Origin: Symsagittifera roscoffensis
Lineage: Eukaryota > Xenacoelomorpha > Acoela > Convolutidae
DNA: 64,000 nt
Assembly (NCBI RefSeq): GCF_963678635.1
Contig: NC_087063.1
Coordinates: forward strand, 58,784,759-58,848,758
Direction: 5' to 3'
Shown piece after piece: positions 30,674 through 42,119 of this stretch (position 1 is the first letter of the stretch; every line of letters begins with the position of its first letter). The notes beneath the pieces were generated by a model. That model was not told where the DNA came from, ran no database searches, and saw only the letters and a program-made list of their open reading frames with translations. A program made the position numbers and the translations under genes.

Positions 30674-31147
30674 TTATTTGTACTGTGCAGTTTTCATAAA
30701 TGTATGCTCGAGTTTAGCGCCATCTAAAGTTTTTCCATTCAGCGTTTTTAACTCCTCTGGGTTTATAGGGATGTAATCAGGCAGAGATCTATAATTCCAT
30801 ACCAATGGGTCTTCAAGCTGCATACTCTCCATCGCTTGAGTAAGTCCAGAGGACAGACCCATGTTGTCGTCAATCATCATGTCCTGAATCTGCTGTGTGA
30901 GTCCGGAGGAACGCGATTGGCAAATCTGGCAAATGAATGATTCGTCAATTGGTAGATTATTCACAGCTACTTGGCTCGTGCCCGCGCAGCTGAAGTGATA
31001 CCATCTACAGCATTTTTGACACAGAACTCCGCGGCTGATGACAGTTTTCCCAAATCTACATGATTTTTTTTCACATGGAGCGGGATCATCTTCGCTTCCG
31101 ATCAGTTCAGTTGCAAAACCTTCTCTTCGCTGCTTCGTTGTTATCAT
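30674..31147 (-). CDS. PHD-finger-like protein, start of the retroposon ORF
   Basis: 157 codons beginning at a Met. Residues about 25-80 have the Cys4-His-Cys3 pattern of a PHD finger: C-E-K-K-S-C, LCQKCCRWYHFSC and FICQIC. PHD fingers in host proteins read histone H3 tails; in a retroposon one could tether the complex to chromatin (inference). The C-terminal half has two copies of a GLTQ(Q/A)M phrase and then DYIPINPEEL. It is probably fused to the RT in an intact element. Confidence 0.7.
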   Translation of the reverse strand: MITTKQRREGFATELIGSEDDPAPCEKKSCRFGKTVISRGVLCQKCCRWYHFSCAGTSQVAVNNLPIDESFICQICQSRSSGLTQQIQDMMIDDNMGLSSGLTQAMESMQLEDPLVWNYRSLPDYIPINPEELKTLNGKTLDGAKLEHTFMKTAQYK

Positions 31148-31814
31148 GTAAGGTTATCGGAAAATTATTTAATAATTTTATCACAACAATTAGGCTTTTA
31201 AATGAAAGATTTGATTTTAAATGAACGATTTGCATCGTGAATAGGCAGTAGTTAATAGACCTCCGTATATCTCTCTGTGCTGGCTAGGATATGGAACAGA
31301 TTCACATAACAACAAGGATAGCCGGTTGCTGTGCAAGTAGCATTTGTAATATTCGCCCAGACCTTACACAGTGACGGAGCGTGGAAAAAGGACCTAGTGA
31401 CGACTGGCTGGCGTCATTTACATTAATTCTACTAGTTTTTAACCGTCTTGACCTAGCCAATTTTTTTTTCTTCTGCTAAGGGCTAAGTAATAAGTTACCG
31501 TTGTTAGGGCATATACCAAACAGTTTTGATCGGCATTCGTTTACAGCGAAAATATCCACATAGCTGGGTCTCGGATCTAAATAATTAGTGGCAAGAAATT
31601 CGACAGACAGAAATAAATAAAATGAGCAATCAGTGCTTTTCGACATTTTTTGCTTGCAAAATCTGAATCCTAACAACCTTGAATTTTTGTCAGACCAAAT
31701 TCAACATGCGAGATTGTCGATTATATGATGATTAAGTTAGCCTAATTTTCCGTCGATGTGTAGACAGTTGCTCTTTTTAATTAATTCTTTCTGTCCGAAC
31801 TTTTTGCAACTCTC
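31148..31814. other. Noncoding
   Basis: No gene supported. A short direct repeat (aaatga(a/c)(a/c)gatttg) lies at about 31200-31230. The only frame above 60 codons (31676-31476, minus) lacks any recognised feature. Confidence 0.45.
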
Positions 31815-32335
31815 TATAACAGTCGCCTACTTAAGTCACATATGAGGCTAAGAAAAATAGGCCCTGTAACCATTGGCTCAAGAGTCGGGGGCACTATCTC
31901 TTGTGTTTTTGTACCTCATTCATAAAACATTCGACCAGAATGCCTTCAAAATGCATTTCGAATTAGAAATTTTATAGTAGCACCTGACTGAAAATATTGA
32001 CGGTTTTAATGAATTAGTGGTGCTAATTGGACGTTTGAACGAATCGGGAATGGTTATTTTGGCCTGACAAGCTGATTTTTGAATTTGCGATTTGGGCGTG
32101 AATGACAGAATACCGCCCACACTAGAAATAACAGAGCCCCTATGGTCAGGTCTCTAAATACCTAAAACACGCGAACGCTATTAACAACAGGGTTGGAAGC
32201 TTAAGCATACCGTTAGTTTTTTTTGGACAGTGGAACTTCGATCTATTTCAGATGCATCAACCTAAAGGTCGCCATATTTTAACATAATCAAATAAAAAAC
32301 ACTCAAAAATTTTTAATTAAGTACTCACATCGTGA
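31815..32335 (+). repeat. Dispersed repeat R1, copy 2, with R2 inside
   Basis: Same outer blocks as 15765-16157. Between them, 31921-32062 (cattcgaccagaatg ... gacggttttaatgaattag) matches R2 at 27835-27975, so R2 was inserted in, or belongs to, a longer form of R1. The block order is preserved. No coding potential. Confidence 0.75.
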
Positions 32336-32899
32336 CGCCACACTAGAATTAGGTAAATTATTGTAATAAAGCAACTCTAGAAATATGAAGTTCGTAAGTT
32401 CAGCTCAGAAGTTTTATTCCCTGGACCATTGGGCCGCTTCGGTTCTCCACTTTCCCAGTCAAGTATCGCTTTCGTCCAGTCAATTGAACTCCTTTTCTTG
32501 AACTCTCGATTCTTTATCAGTAACAAGACAACTCTACTCGCATCGATTTTTTCTGGTAAAATTGCGAACAGCAATTTTGCTCTCGGTTTTTCTAGCGACT
32601 TTCCCGAAATTTTTAACTCGAATCTTCTGATCTAAATTTTATCGTGTTTTCAGTTGTCGCGAGAAACTTGAGCATGATCGGGTCAATTCAAATTTTTAAA
32701 AGATTACTTTTTATCCCAAAACAAGGCCAAATTTCAAGATATGTCCGACTGGCACCTACCCCCCAACTCAAGATCGATGTCCCCATCGCGCGTCATCGTC
32801 ATGTCAGTGAGCCTGCAGAATCTTGAGTGTGTCTCAAGATACAGTGCCAGTGGTCATTTACATCAACTTTATCTTCATCCCCAAAATTCACAGCCATGC
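32336..32899. other. Noncoding, includes R3 copy 2 (minus strand)
   Basis: 32380-32470 is the reverse-orientation partner of 28377-28480. The rest, to 32899, has only short frames with no recognised content. Confidence 0.5.
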
Positions 32900-33150
32900 A
32901 AAGTTGTCACATTATAGCTAAATAGCAATCGAAATCTGCATCCACCTGCACCCTGAATTCCTGCTGAATAAGCTATTCCTTTATATTTTTTTTAGTTCAG
33001 CCCAGTCAGAAAATTGTCATTGAGCATTTTGGTTTATATCAAGAGATATAGTATATTATTAACAATATTTTGTTTGCTAAATTTTCTTTTCCGTGCCCTC
33101 AGATTTTAACTGAGTTCGCATTTAAGACTCAAAAACCGAATCCTGAGCAT
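32900..33150 (-). repeat. Conserved 3' flank F of the accessory region, copy 1
   Basis: A+T-rich segment after the M7 stop with the phrases gttcagcccagtcagaaaatt and gatatagtatattattaac (plus-strand reading). Similar segments follow M7 at 36120-36350, 44140-44290 and 48145-48310. It is the candidate 3' UTR or LTR start of the element. No second copy at the 5' side was found, so it cannot be called an LTR. Confidence 0.65.
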
Positions 33151-33155
33151 CCTGT

Positions 33156-33884
33156 TCAACTAATGCCCCCCGTCTTCGAGGTACTGGGTCCAGATGCACT
33201 CGACACAGTGATTTGCTTCATTAATTCCTCCTCATCATCAGAACCGATCACAATCTCCTCACATGCCTTCAGTTCTTCATAGGCTTGCATCCATTCCCTT
33301 TGCTCTTGCAATCTTCTCGTTTGGTTTTGTAGGCTCTTCACTTTGGACTCTCTGTTCAAGCAAAAAGAGTTATGCAAGATCAAGCTCAAGTTCTTCGCCA
33401 GGTCCTCTTCCAGTATTAGTTCCCTTGCCTTGGTATTATCTATAGACGCCTTACCAACCCTTTTCCAACCCGTGCTTACCCCATTAAGATGGGTGAGCAG
33501 AGGTACCTTGAAGGCTTCCAGCCCTTTTTCGACCAGGAATTGGCGGTATTCCTTCTGTTGTTTTTTCAAGTGATTCTTCGTCGAAGTATACAGCCAAGAG
33601 GTCAGAGTCGTCCGAAACCATGAGAAGAATCATATGCGACTGCACACGTGCCTCACTTCCATGGGTTCAGCAAAAACTTTACAAGCAGTCTCAAACAACT
33701 CAAGCATCCTGCTGTTGTCAATAGCATGTATCGTCTCCACTGTCGGTGCCTGTGACTCCCGACGTTTTGCTATATTCTCCTCAATCAATTGCAACGCCAA
33801 CATCGAGGATACCACGAAGAAAGTAACCTTTTGTTGATGGTCAGGTAATCCTATCGACCGGATTGCCGAGATATCCCATATCAA
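33156..33884 (-). pseudogene. M7 C-terminal part, copy C4
   Basis: 33569-33156 encodes the complete C-terminus: KKQQKEYRQFLVEKGLEAFK, EEDLAKNLSLILHNSFC, a long coiled coil (QNQTRRLQEQREWMQAYEEL) and an acidic tail with GSDDEEELM, ending at a TAA. 33884-33630 encodes the segment before it (KVTFFVVSSMLALQLIEENI). The two are in different frames. Mainly helical; function unknown. Confidence 0.55.
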
Positions 33885-35440
33885 GCAGAGAATTGACTGC
33901 TCTGGTTACTACCAGAAGCCTCCAGCAAAATTTCGAACTGCATCATTTTCGCGTGTGTCACATCATTCTCGTCTGCCGCTTGCGTGTAGTTTGTCGCCTT
34001 CCCGATCGCGTTTTGCCTTTCGAAATCACTTGTGTTCTCTCTTTCTAAACTCAAAAATTCGTCTCTCCAGATTTCACCCAAGTCCTCCACTCGGTTCCCT
34101 GACGCCGCCCCCAGCACTTTTCATAGCAACCGATGCGACTGATGTGACATTCGCGCTAAGCGTACGCATTTGGGCACCGAGAAAGCTTTATCGATCATCC
34201 ACCTTATGGCTGGACGCTTCCACCATCGCCATGTGCAGCGGGTATTGAATTCGGCACAACTTTGCCATGACTGATCTCATCAGAGACTTCGCATTCATCA
34301 GCAGACTTTACGCCTCACTTACGGGAAAACCCATCTCTGCCTCCAGAACGATTTTCCATCCCCTGATGTACTTCTGGACAATCTGCAGCAGTCCAGGCCA
34401 AGCAAAAAGAGTTATGCAAGATCAAGCTCAAGTTCTTCGCCAGGTCCTCTTCCAGTATTAGTTCCCTTGCCTTGGTATTATCTCTAGACGCCTTACCAAC
34501 CCTTTTCCAACCCGTGCTTACCCCATTAAGATGGGTGAGCAGAGGTACCTTGAAGGCTTCCAGCCCTTTTTCGACCAGGAATTGGCGGTATTCCTTCTGT
34601 TGTTTTTTCAAGTGATTCTTCGTCGAATTATACAGCCAAGAGGTCAGAGTCGTCCGAAACCATGAGAAGAATCATATGCGACTGCACACGTGCCTCACTT
34701 CCATGGGTTCAGCAAAAACTTTACAAGCAGTCTCAAACAACTCAAGCATCCTGCTGTTGTCAATAGCATGTATCGTCTCCACTGTCGGTGCCTGTGACTC
34801 CCGACGTTTTGCTATATTCTCCTCAATCAATTGCAACGCCAACATCGAGGATACCACGAAGAAAGTAACCTTTTGTTGATGGTCAGGTAATCCTATCGAC
34901 CGGATTGCCTAGATATCCCATATCAAGCAGAGAATTGACTGCTCTGGTTACTACCAGAAGCCTCCAGCAAAATTTCGAACTGCATCATTTTCGCGTGTGT
35001 CACATCATTCTCGTCTGCCGCTTGCGTGTAGTTTGTCGCCTTCCCGATCGCGTTTTGCCTTTCGAAATCACTTGTGTTCTCTCTTTCTAAACTCAAAAAT
35101 TCTTCTCTCCAGATTTCACCCAAGTCCTCCACTCGGTTCCCTGACGCCGCCCCCAGCACTTTTCATAGCAACCGATGCGACTGGTGTGACATTCGCGCTA
35201 AGCGTACGCATTTGGGCACCGAGAAAGCTTTATCGATCATCCACCTTATGGCTGGACGCTTCCACCATCGCCATGTGCAGCGGGTATTGAATTCGGCACA
35301 ACTTTGCCATGACTGATCTCATCAGAGACTTCGCATTCATCAGCAGACTTTACGCCTCACTTACGGGAAAACCCATCTCTGCCTCCAGAACGATTTTCCA
35401 TCCCCTGATGTACTTCTGGACAATCTGCAGCAGTCCAGGC
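33340..35440 (-). repeat. 1042-bp tandem units, array 1 (2 units)
   Basis: Equivalent points recur 1042 bp apart (33881 and 34923, 33630 and 34672). The unit joins the inside of M7 (gttcaagcaaaaagag...) to sequence further upstream (gtccaggccatgactcc...), giving the junction gtccaggccaagcaaaaag near 34395, with a two-base overlap (ca) of the parent sequences. The units are almost identical. They can be told apart by gatgtgaca (34142) versus ggtgtgaca (35184). Confidence 0.9.
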
Positions 35441-35462
35441 CATGACTCCACACTCAACGCTG

Positions 35463-36146
35463 TCACCCGATGGTGTTCTGACTCCAGCATTTCCAACAGA
35501 CTACACATTCTTGAGAAAATCCAAGTGCCGTCGCTAAATTCACTGTGGTACTTGCATAAAAATCGGCTATTATTTGCATCTCACGTTTCTCCTTTTCTTT
35601 AATGTCAATATACCAAGTGGCTAGATCCTTCCTTTGAAATGACTGTAGGCTTTTATCGCGTAAATTTACTTTATCGCCTGAAGTCACCTCTTCTAACGCC
35701 ACTCCTCCCAGGCTCCATGTGAACAACAATTAACTCGCTGTCCTAACGAAAGGATTCGCCATAAGAAGTTGTGCTGACGAGGGCGTCCTCATTTCATTCT
35801 CGAAGTACTCTAGCAACAGTTTCTCCCAAGTTCGTCCCAACCGATTTCTCAACTCTAATTTACTCACATCGACTCTATGTTGGGTGGCCCAATTCCGACG
35901 GTTTCTGGATACTCGGCGATCCAGTTTCTTCAGGCAGCCTTCCAATTCCTTCATGGTATCCCAGGCTATCCACCAGGAGCGGGCGGTATTTCTCGTTAAC
36001 TCTTTCTCGAGGGGGTCACTTGTCACTTGTTTTCCAATGCTCTGGCGTTGACTCAAGATCCATTCCTTACCGATGTCCTTTTCCCTTATTTGTCCACTGG
36101 TAGATCCTTCCTTTAGCAAAATTGTCACAAAATAGCTAAACAGCAA
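35463..36146 (-). pseudogene. Fused M5/M6 remnant, copy C4
   Basis: 36146-35730 is M5 (KQVTSDPLEKELTRNTARSW, ELEGCLKKLDRRVSR, LLLEYFENEMRTPSS). 35729-35463 starts with LTSGDKVNLRDKS (M5) and jumps after about 33 residues to FQRKDLATWYIDIKEKEKRE (end of M6), so about 800 bp including the Cys/His cluster are missing. The 5' end is cut where flank F begins (about 36115). Non-functional. Confidence 0.6.
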
Positions 36147-36350
36147 TCGAAATCTGCATCCACCTGCACCCTGAATTCCTGCTTAATAAGCTATTCCTTT
36201 ATAATTTCTTGTGTTCAGCCCAGTCAGAAAATTGTCATTCAGCATTTTGGTTCATATAAAGAGATATAGTATATTATTAACAATATTTTCTTTGCTAAAT
36301 TTTCTTTTCCGTGCCCTCAGATTTTAACTGAGTTCGCACTTAAGACTCAA
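36120..36350 (-). repeat. Conserved 3' flank F, copy 2
   Basis: Close match to 32900-33150 (tagctaaa(t/c)agcaatcgaaatctgc, gttcagcccagtcagaaaatt, gatatagtatattattaac). Follows the M7 stop of copy C3. Confidence 0.7.
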
Positions 36351-36786
36351 AAACCGAATCATGAGCATCCTGTTCAACTATGCCCCCCGTCTTCGAGGTA
36401 CTGGGTCCAGATGCACTCGACACAATGATTTGCTTCATTAATTCCTCCTCATCATCAGAACCGATCACAATCTCCTCCCATGCCTTCAGTTCTTCATAGG
36501 CTTGCATCCATTCCCTTTGCTCTTGCAATCTTCTCGTTTGGTTTGGTAGGCTCTTCACTTTGGACTCTCTGTTCAAGCAAAAAGAGTTATGCAAGATCAA
36601 GCTCATATTCTTCGCCAGGTCCTCTTCCAGTATTGGTTCCCTTGCCTTGGTATTAACTCTAGACACCTTACCAACCCTTTTCCAACCCGTGCTTATCCCA
36701 TTAGGATGGGTGAGCAGAGATCTCTTGAAGGCTTCCGGCCCTTTCTCAGCCGGGAATTGGTGGTACTCCTTCTGTTGCTTCTTCAT
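36340..36786 (-). pseudogene. M7 C-terminus, copy C3
   Basis: 148 codons, the same protein end as 33569-33156 but of a second sequence type: KGPEAFKRSLLTHPNGIST and EEDLAKNMSLILHNSFC. That type is shared with 48328-48741 and 44290-44600, while the tandem units carry the other type. The array therefore combines two lineages of M7. It has a coiled coil and acidic tail as elsewhere. The last bases have a changed stop context (GGIVEQDAHDSVFES). Confidence 0.55.
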
Positions 36787-36844
36787 GTGATTCTTCGTCG
36801 AAGTGTACAGCCAAGAGGTCAGTGTCGCCCGAAACCATAAGAAG

Positions 36845-39545
36845 AATCATATGCGACTGCCACGTGCCTCACTTCTATGGGTACAGCAAAAACTTTATAA
36901 GCAGTGTCAAATAACTCAAGCCTCCTGCTGTTGTCAATAGCATGTATCGTCACCACTGTCGGTGCCTGTGACTCCCGACGTTTTGCTATATTCTCCTCAA
37001 TCAATTGCAACGCCAACATCGAGGATACCACGAAGAAAGTAACCTTTTGTTGATGGTCAGGTAATCCTATCGACCGGATTGCCTAGATATCCCATATCAA
37101 GCAGAGAATTGACTGCTCTGGTTACTACCAGAAGCCTCCAGCAAAATTTCGAACTGCATCATTTTCGCGTGTGTCACATCATTCTCGTCTGCCGCTTGCG
37201 TGTAGTTTGTCGCCTTCCCGATCGCGTTTTGCCTTTCGAAATCACTTGTGTTCTCTCTTTCTAAACTCAAAAATTCTTCTCTCCAGATTTCACCCAAGTC
37301 CTCCACTCGGTTCCCTGACGCCGCCCCCAGCACTTTTCATAGCAACCGATGCGACTGATGTGACATTCGCGCTAAGCGTACGCATTTGGGCACCGAGAAA
37401 GCTTTATCGATCATCCACCTTATGGCTGGACGCTTCCACCATCGCCATGTGCAGCGGGTATTGAATTCGGCACAACTTTGCCATGACTGATCTCATCAGA
37501 GACTTCGCATTCATCAGCAGACTTTACGCCTCACTTACGGGAAAACCCATCTCTGCCTCCAGAACGATTTTCCATCCCCTGATGTACTTCTGGACAATCT
37601 GCAGCAGTCCAGGCCAAGCAAAAAGAGTTATGCAAGATCAAGCTCAAGTTCTTCGCCAGGTCCTCTTCCAGTATTAGTTCCCTTGCCTTGGTATTATCTA
37701 TAGACGCCTTACCAACCCTTTTCCAACCCGTGCTTACCCCATTAAGATGGGTGAGCAGAGGTACCTTGAAGGCTTCCAGCCCTTTTTCGACCAGGAATTG
37801 GCGGTATTCCTTCTGTTGTTTTTTCAAGTGATTCTTCGTCGAAGTATACAGCCAAGAGGTCAGAGTCGTCCGAAACCATGAGAAGAATCATATGCGACTG
37901 CACACGTGCCTCACTTCCATGGGTTCAGCAAAAACTTTACAAGCAGTCTCAAACAACTCAAGCATCCTGCTGTTGTCAATAGCATGTATCGTCTCCACTG
38001 TCGGTGCCTGTGACTCCCGACGTTTTGCTATATTCTCCTCAATCAATTGCAACGCCAACATCGAGGATACCACGAAGAAAGTAACCTTTTGTTGATGGTC
38101 AGGTAATCCTATCGACCGGATTGCCTAGATATCCCATATCAAGCAGAGAATTGACTGCTCTGGTTACTACCAGAAGCCTCCAGCAAAATTTCGAACTGCA
38201 TCATTTTCGCGTGTGTCACATCATTCTCGTCTGCCGCTTGCGTGTAGTTTGTCGCCTTCCCGATCGCGTTTTGCCTTTCGAAATCACTTGTGTTCTCTCT
38301 TTCTAAACTCAAAAATTCTTCTCTCCAGATTTCACCCAAGTCCTCCACTCGGTTCCCTGACGCCGCCCCCAGCACTTTTCATAGCAACCGATGCGACTGG
38401 TGTGACATTCGCGCTAAGCGTACGCATTTGGGCACCGAGAAAGCTTTATCGATCATCCACCTTATGGCTGGACGCTTCCACCATCGCCATGTGCAGCGGG
38501 TATTGAATTCGGCACAACTTTGCCATGACTGATCTCATCAGAGACTTCGCATTCATCAGCAGACTTTACGCCTCACTTACGGGAAAACCCATCTCTGCCT
38601 CCAGAACGATTTTCCATCCCCTGATGTACTTCTGGACAATCTGCAGCAGTCCAGGCCAAGCAAAAAGAGTTATGCAAGATCAAGCTCAAGTTCTTCGCCA
38701 GGTCCTCTTCCAGTATTAGTTCCCTTGCCTTGGTATTATCTATAGACGCCTTACCAACCCTTTTCCAACCCGTGCTTACCCCATTAAGATGGGTGAGCAG
38801 AGGTACCTTGAAGGCTTCCAGCCCTTTTTCGACCAGGAATTGGCGGTATTCCTTCTGTTGTTTTTTCAAGTGATTCTTCGTCGAAGTATACAGCCAAGAG
38901 GTCAGAGTCGTCCGAAACCATGAGAAGAATCATATGCGACTGCACACGTGCCTCACTTCCATGGGTTCAGCAAAAACTTTACAAGCAGTCTCAAACAACT
39001 CAAGCATCCTGCTGTTGTCAATAGCATGTATCGTCTCCACTGTCGGTGCCTGTGACTCCCGACGTTTTGCTATATTCTCCTCAATCAATTGCAACGCCAA
39101 CATCGAGGATACCACGAAGAAAGTAACCTTTTGTTGATGGTCAGGTAATCCTATCGACCGGATTGCCTCGATATCCCATATCAAGCAGAGAATTGACTGC
39201 TCTGGTTACTACCAGAAGCCTCCAGCAAAATTTCGAACTGCATCATTTTCGCGTGTGTCACATCATTCTCGTCCGCCGCTTGCGTGTAGTTTGTCGCCTT
39301 CCCGATCGCGTTTTGCCTTTCGAAATCACTTGTGTTCTCTCTTTCTAAACTCAAAAATTCTTCTCTCCAGATTTCACCCAAGTCCTCCACTCGGTTCCCT
39401 GACGCCGCCCCCAGCACTTTTCATAGCAACCGATGCGACTGATGTGACATTCGCGCTAAGCGTACGCATTTGGGCACCGAGAAAGCTTCATCGATCATCC
39501 ACCTTATGGCTGGACGCTTCCACTATCGCCATGTGCAGCGGGTAA
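36845..39545 (-). repeat. 1042-bp tandem units, array 2 (3 units)
   Basis: Equivalent points at 37097, 38139 and 39181, each 1042 bp apart, with the same internal junction as array 1 (near 37610 and 38652). The gatgtgaca / ggtgtgaca variant alternates along the array (gat, ggt, gat), and array 1 shows the same gat, ggt pair. A two-unit block was therefore probably copied between arrays. Confidence 0.9.
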
Positions 39546-39885
39546 TGAAATCGGCACCAGTTTGCCATGACTGATCTCACCAGAGACTTCGCACCAGAGT
39601 TTTCGCGCCTCACTTACGGGAAAACCCATCTCTGAACGATTTTCCAGCCCTGATATGCTTCTGGACCATCTGCAGCACTCCAGGCCATGACTCCACGCTC
39701 AACGCTGTCACCCGATGGTGTCCTGACTCCAGAATTTCCAGCAGACTTTACATTCTTGAGAAAAATCTCAGTGCCGTCGCCAAATTCATCGTGGTACTCG
39801 CATAAAAATCGGCCATTATTTGCATCTCACGTTTCTCCTTTTCTGTAATGTAAATATACCAAGTGGCTAGACCCTTCCTTTGAAA

Positions 39886-40362
39886 TTACTGTATCCTCAC
39901 GCAAGATCGTCCATCACAAGAGTGCTCTCCACCTCCCGCTGCCATATCAAGACATGTTCCCGGCTCCATTTCCTTTGACGTTTCGTCTGACTTGTTTGTG
40001 ACTTCTTTAGACTTTTCTCGATGAGGCAGGATCAACTTGTGTACCCCGTTCAGGTTTCCCAAATCCTCATCCTCCTCTGGTGATAATATCACTCGCTCCG
40101 GGACCTCTTCATTCAAGTTCGATTGAGGGTGTGGACACCAGGATGGTCTAAGCAATTTCCAAACTGTCCTCAGATTTGTGCACAGTATCTTGTCCTCGCG
40201 TCCTAGCCCCATTTCCACTTTCTCCTCAGAGTGTGGGATACAAACGACCTCGGTTACTTTCTCAAGAACTAAACCCAACCTCGGCTTTCTTTTGACAGTC
40301 CCATCAATCTCTATTACTCTTTCCGTCCAAAATTTCAGCATTTCCAAGACCTCAAAATTCAT
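39886..40362 (-). pseudogene. Accessory module M6, copy C3
   Basis: 158 codons: VLEMLKFWTERVIEI, RPSWCPHPQSNLNEE and the Cys/His cluster CLDMAAGGGEHSCDGRSC at the end. Aligned with 25523-26284 (element A). It ends at a stop just after the cluster (RIQ), where the other copies continue with YFQRKGLATWY. Zinc binding is inferred from the cluster spacing; the role is unknown. Confidence 0.6.
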
Positions 40363-40522
40363 GTATGCAGCTCCTGCCTACGAGTCCAAAAAAGGGTTGT
40401 ACGATATTCCCATCACACCAGACACGTTGATACTCCACGCGCTTCGTGGACCTCAAGTAATCCTCCGCTAAAGCCATGTTACGATGCACTTCATGACTCT
40501 CATCAAAATTCTTGTTGGAGAA

Positions 40523-41349
40523 TCACCTGATCTCGTCAATTTTTGCGTGGATCTCCAGAAACTGCCTCGAATCATCGTCCTTCTCAATTTCAGTACTCTG
40601 ATACACATACAAGATGATGCTCGAGACTCTCTCCTCCAATGCTCTACCTCGCGTCGAGCTCTGATAGCAGGCTTGGATTTTAGCATTGCGTATCACTGAC
40701 ATGATCCATCTCAAGAAACAGGTGGCATCTTTCCTCCTCGCCAGACTTAATCCCGAGTTATCTCGAGCAACATGCTGCATCAGCATTTGATAAAAACGTA
40801 GGCTTTTATCGCGTAAATTTAGTTTATCGCCTGAAGTCACCTCTTCTAACGCCACTCCTCCCAGGCTCCATGTGAACAACAATTAACCCGCTGTCCTAAC
40901 AAAAGGATTCGCCTTTAGAAGTTGTTCTGACGAGGGCGTCCTCATTTCATTCTCGAAGTACTCTAGCAACAGATTCTCCCAAGTTCGTCCCAACCGACTT
41001 CTCAACTCTTATTTGCTCACATCGGCTCTATGTTGGGTGGCCCAATTCCCCGACGCTTTCTGGATACTCCGCGATCCAGTTTCTTCAGGCAGCCTTCCAA
41101 TTCCTTCGTGGTATCCCATGCTATCCACCAGGAGCGGGCGGTATTTCTCGTTAACTCTTTCTCGAGGGGGTCACTTATCACTTGTTTTCCAAAGCTCTGG
41201 CGTTGACTCGAGATCCATTCCTTGCCGATGTCCCTTTCCCTTATTTGTCCACTGGTAGAGCCTTTCTTCGCATTCACCTTTTGAGGTTTAAAGACATCTT
41301 CCGTTTCTGGGATGGTCGCGGTTTCCATCTCATTCAGTACGTCAGCCAA
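40523..41349 (-). pseudogene. Accessory module M5, copy C3
   Basis: 41349-41017 (DVLNEMETATIPETEDVFKP, QIRERDIGKEWISSQRQSFG, ELEGCLKKLDRGVSRKR) and 40882-40523 (VALEEVTSGDKLNLRDKSLR, LARRKDATCFLRWIMSVIRN). Between them a frame change hides the ENEMRTPSS block. No known domain; mainly helical, with a run of basic residues. Confidence 0.55.
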
Positions 41350-41373
41350 TTTCCGGGCCCTCGAGTTGCTCTT

Positions 41374-42110
41374 CTATAATGTTGTCTTCCATCTCGCCAG
41401 GACAATCGGAGCCGTCTCCTTTAGGCTCTTCTCCGATACCGCCTCCGCCGATGGACTCACCTCTTCCACCATTAGGGTTTTTAGCCCAGCAGCACGCTTG
41501 TAGGAGTAGGTTTCAAGACTCGGGTGGGTTTTTCTTACTGACAGGGGGTCCACGTACTTCATCAATCGGTGGAATACCGCCAAATTTCCATGCGTCAAGA
41601 AAATCAAAGTCAAGTACCAGTCAACTCTGAGGGTTTCCACAACCCTACTGATTTTGTAAGCAGGACCCATGCTGAATAGGTACCTGGGAGACACCAGACA
41701 CAAAGCTAGCAGCAGGTTAATTGACATGCTCAAGAGATCCTGTATAAATGTTTCAAAAACGGTGTTCCCCGCGTAAAATATCCTGCCCATGTACTTCTTC
41801 TCCCAGCATGGACTCAAGAATCTCGAGATTTTGTACGTTTCCCCGGTTTTCAATTCACCCTTTGCATGCTCTCTACAGAAGCCAGCGTTGGTGTTCTCGT
41901 TTGCTGACGTAACGAACGTTCCCACCGTCATTTCCCTCTTCTTGGAGAGCTCAAGCTGATCCTGCATAAACTCCCATATTTGCTTAGTTAGGGGAGGCGT
42001 CATTAGTTAGGGGAGGCCACATTCTCCAGCCTTTGCGTCAAGAACGGCCATCTCCCTCTTTCTTGAGTTAGACCATACACCATCGACTTCATCTACTTCT
42101 CCGCTCCCGC
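41374..42110 (-). pseudogene. Accessory module M4, copy C3
   Basis: 209 codons (42003-41374), the best preserved M4: IWEFMQDQLELSKKREMTVG, then a rather hydrophobic helical stretch around FETFIQDLLSMSINLLLALC, then MGPAYKISRVVETLRVDWYL and FLTHGNLAVFHRLMKYVDPL. The hydrophobic stretch (about residues 80-105) might be buried helix or membrane-associated; sequence alone does not decide. Upstream codons (VYGLTQERGRWPF) follow a TAG shared by all copies. Confidence 0.55.
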
Positions 42111-42119
42111 CTTATTCTT

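Larger units (their letters stand above)
28985..31147 (-). mobile_element. PHD-finger / reverse-transcriptase retroposon, decayed
   Basis: Minus-strand remnant with an N-terminal PHD-type finger (31147-30674), a long pre-RT region (30622-30001), an RT core (about 29830-29260) and a post-RT domain (29248-28985). The RT motifs LLIDADNAFNRMNR and the Y-A-D-x pair followed by GAGAGEL are of the kind found in reverse transcriptases without LTRs in invertebrates. No endonuclease domain was recognised. Several frame breaks; not functional. Confidence 0.75.
32900..36115 (-). mobile_element. Accessory-region fragment C4 (M5 to M7, internally rearranged)
   Basis: Minus-strand order: M5 piece (36146-35730), fused M5/M6 piece (35729-35463), then M7 with a duplicated unit (35440-33156) and a 3' flank (33150-32900). 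It lacks M1-M4. The 3' flank of the neighbouring upstream copy (36120-36350) joins directly to the M5 piece, so the copies are stacked head to tail without intervening pol or LTR. Confidence 0.7.

Noticed and set aside
41690-41770. Env-type transmembrane segment in M4
   Set aside because: The hydrophobic stretch LSMSINLLLALCL is short and lies in a helical soluble-looking context; no signal peptide, furin site or fusion-peptide pattern was seen.
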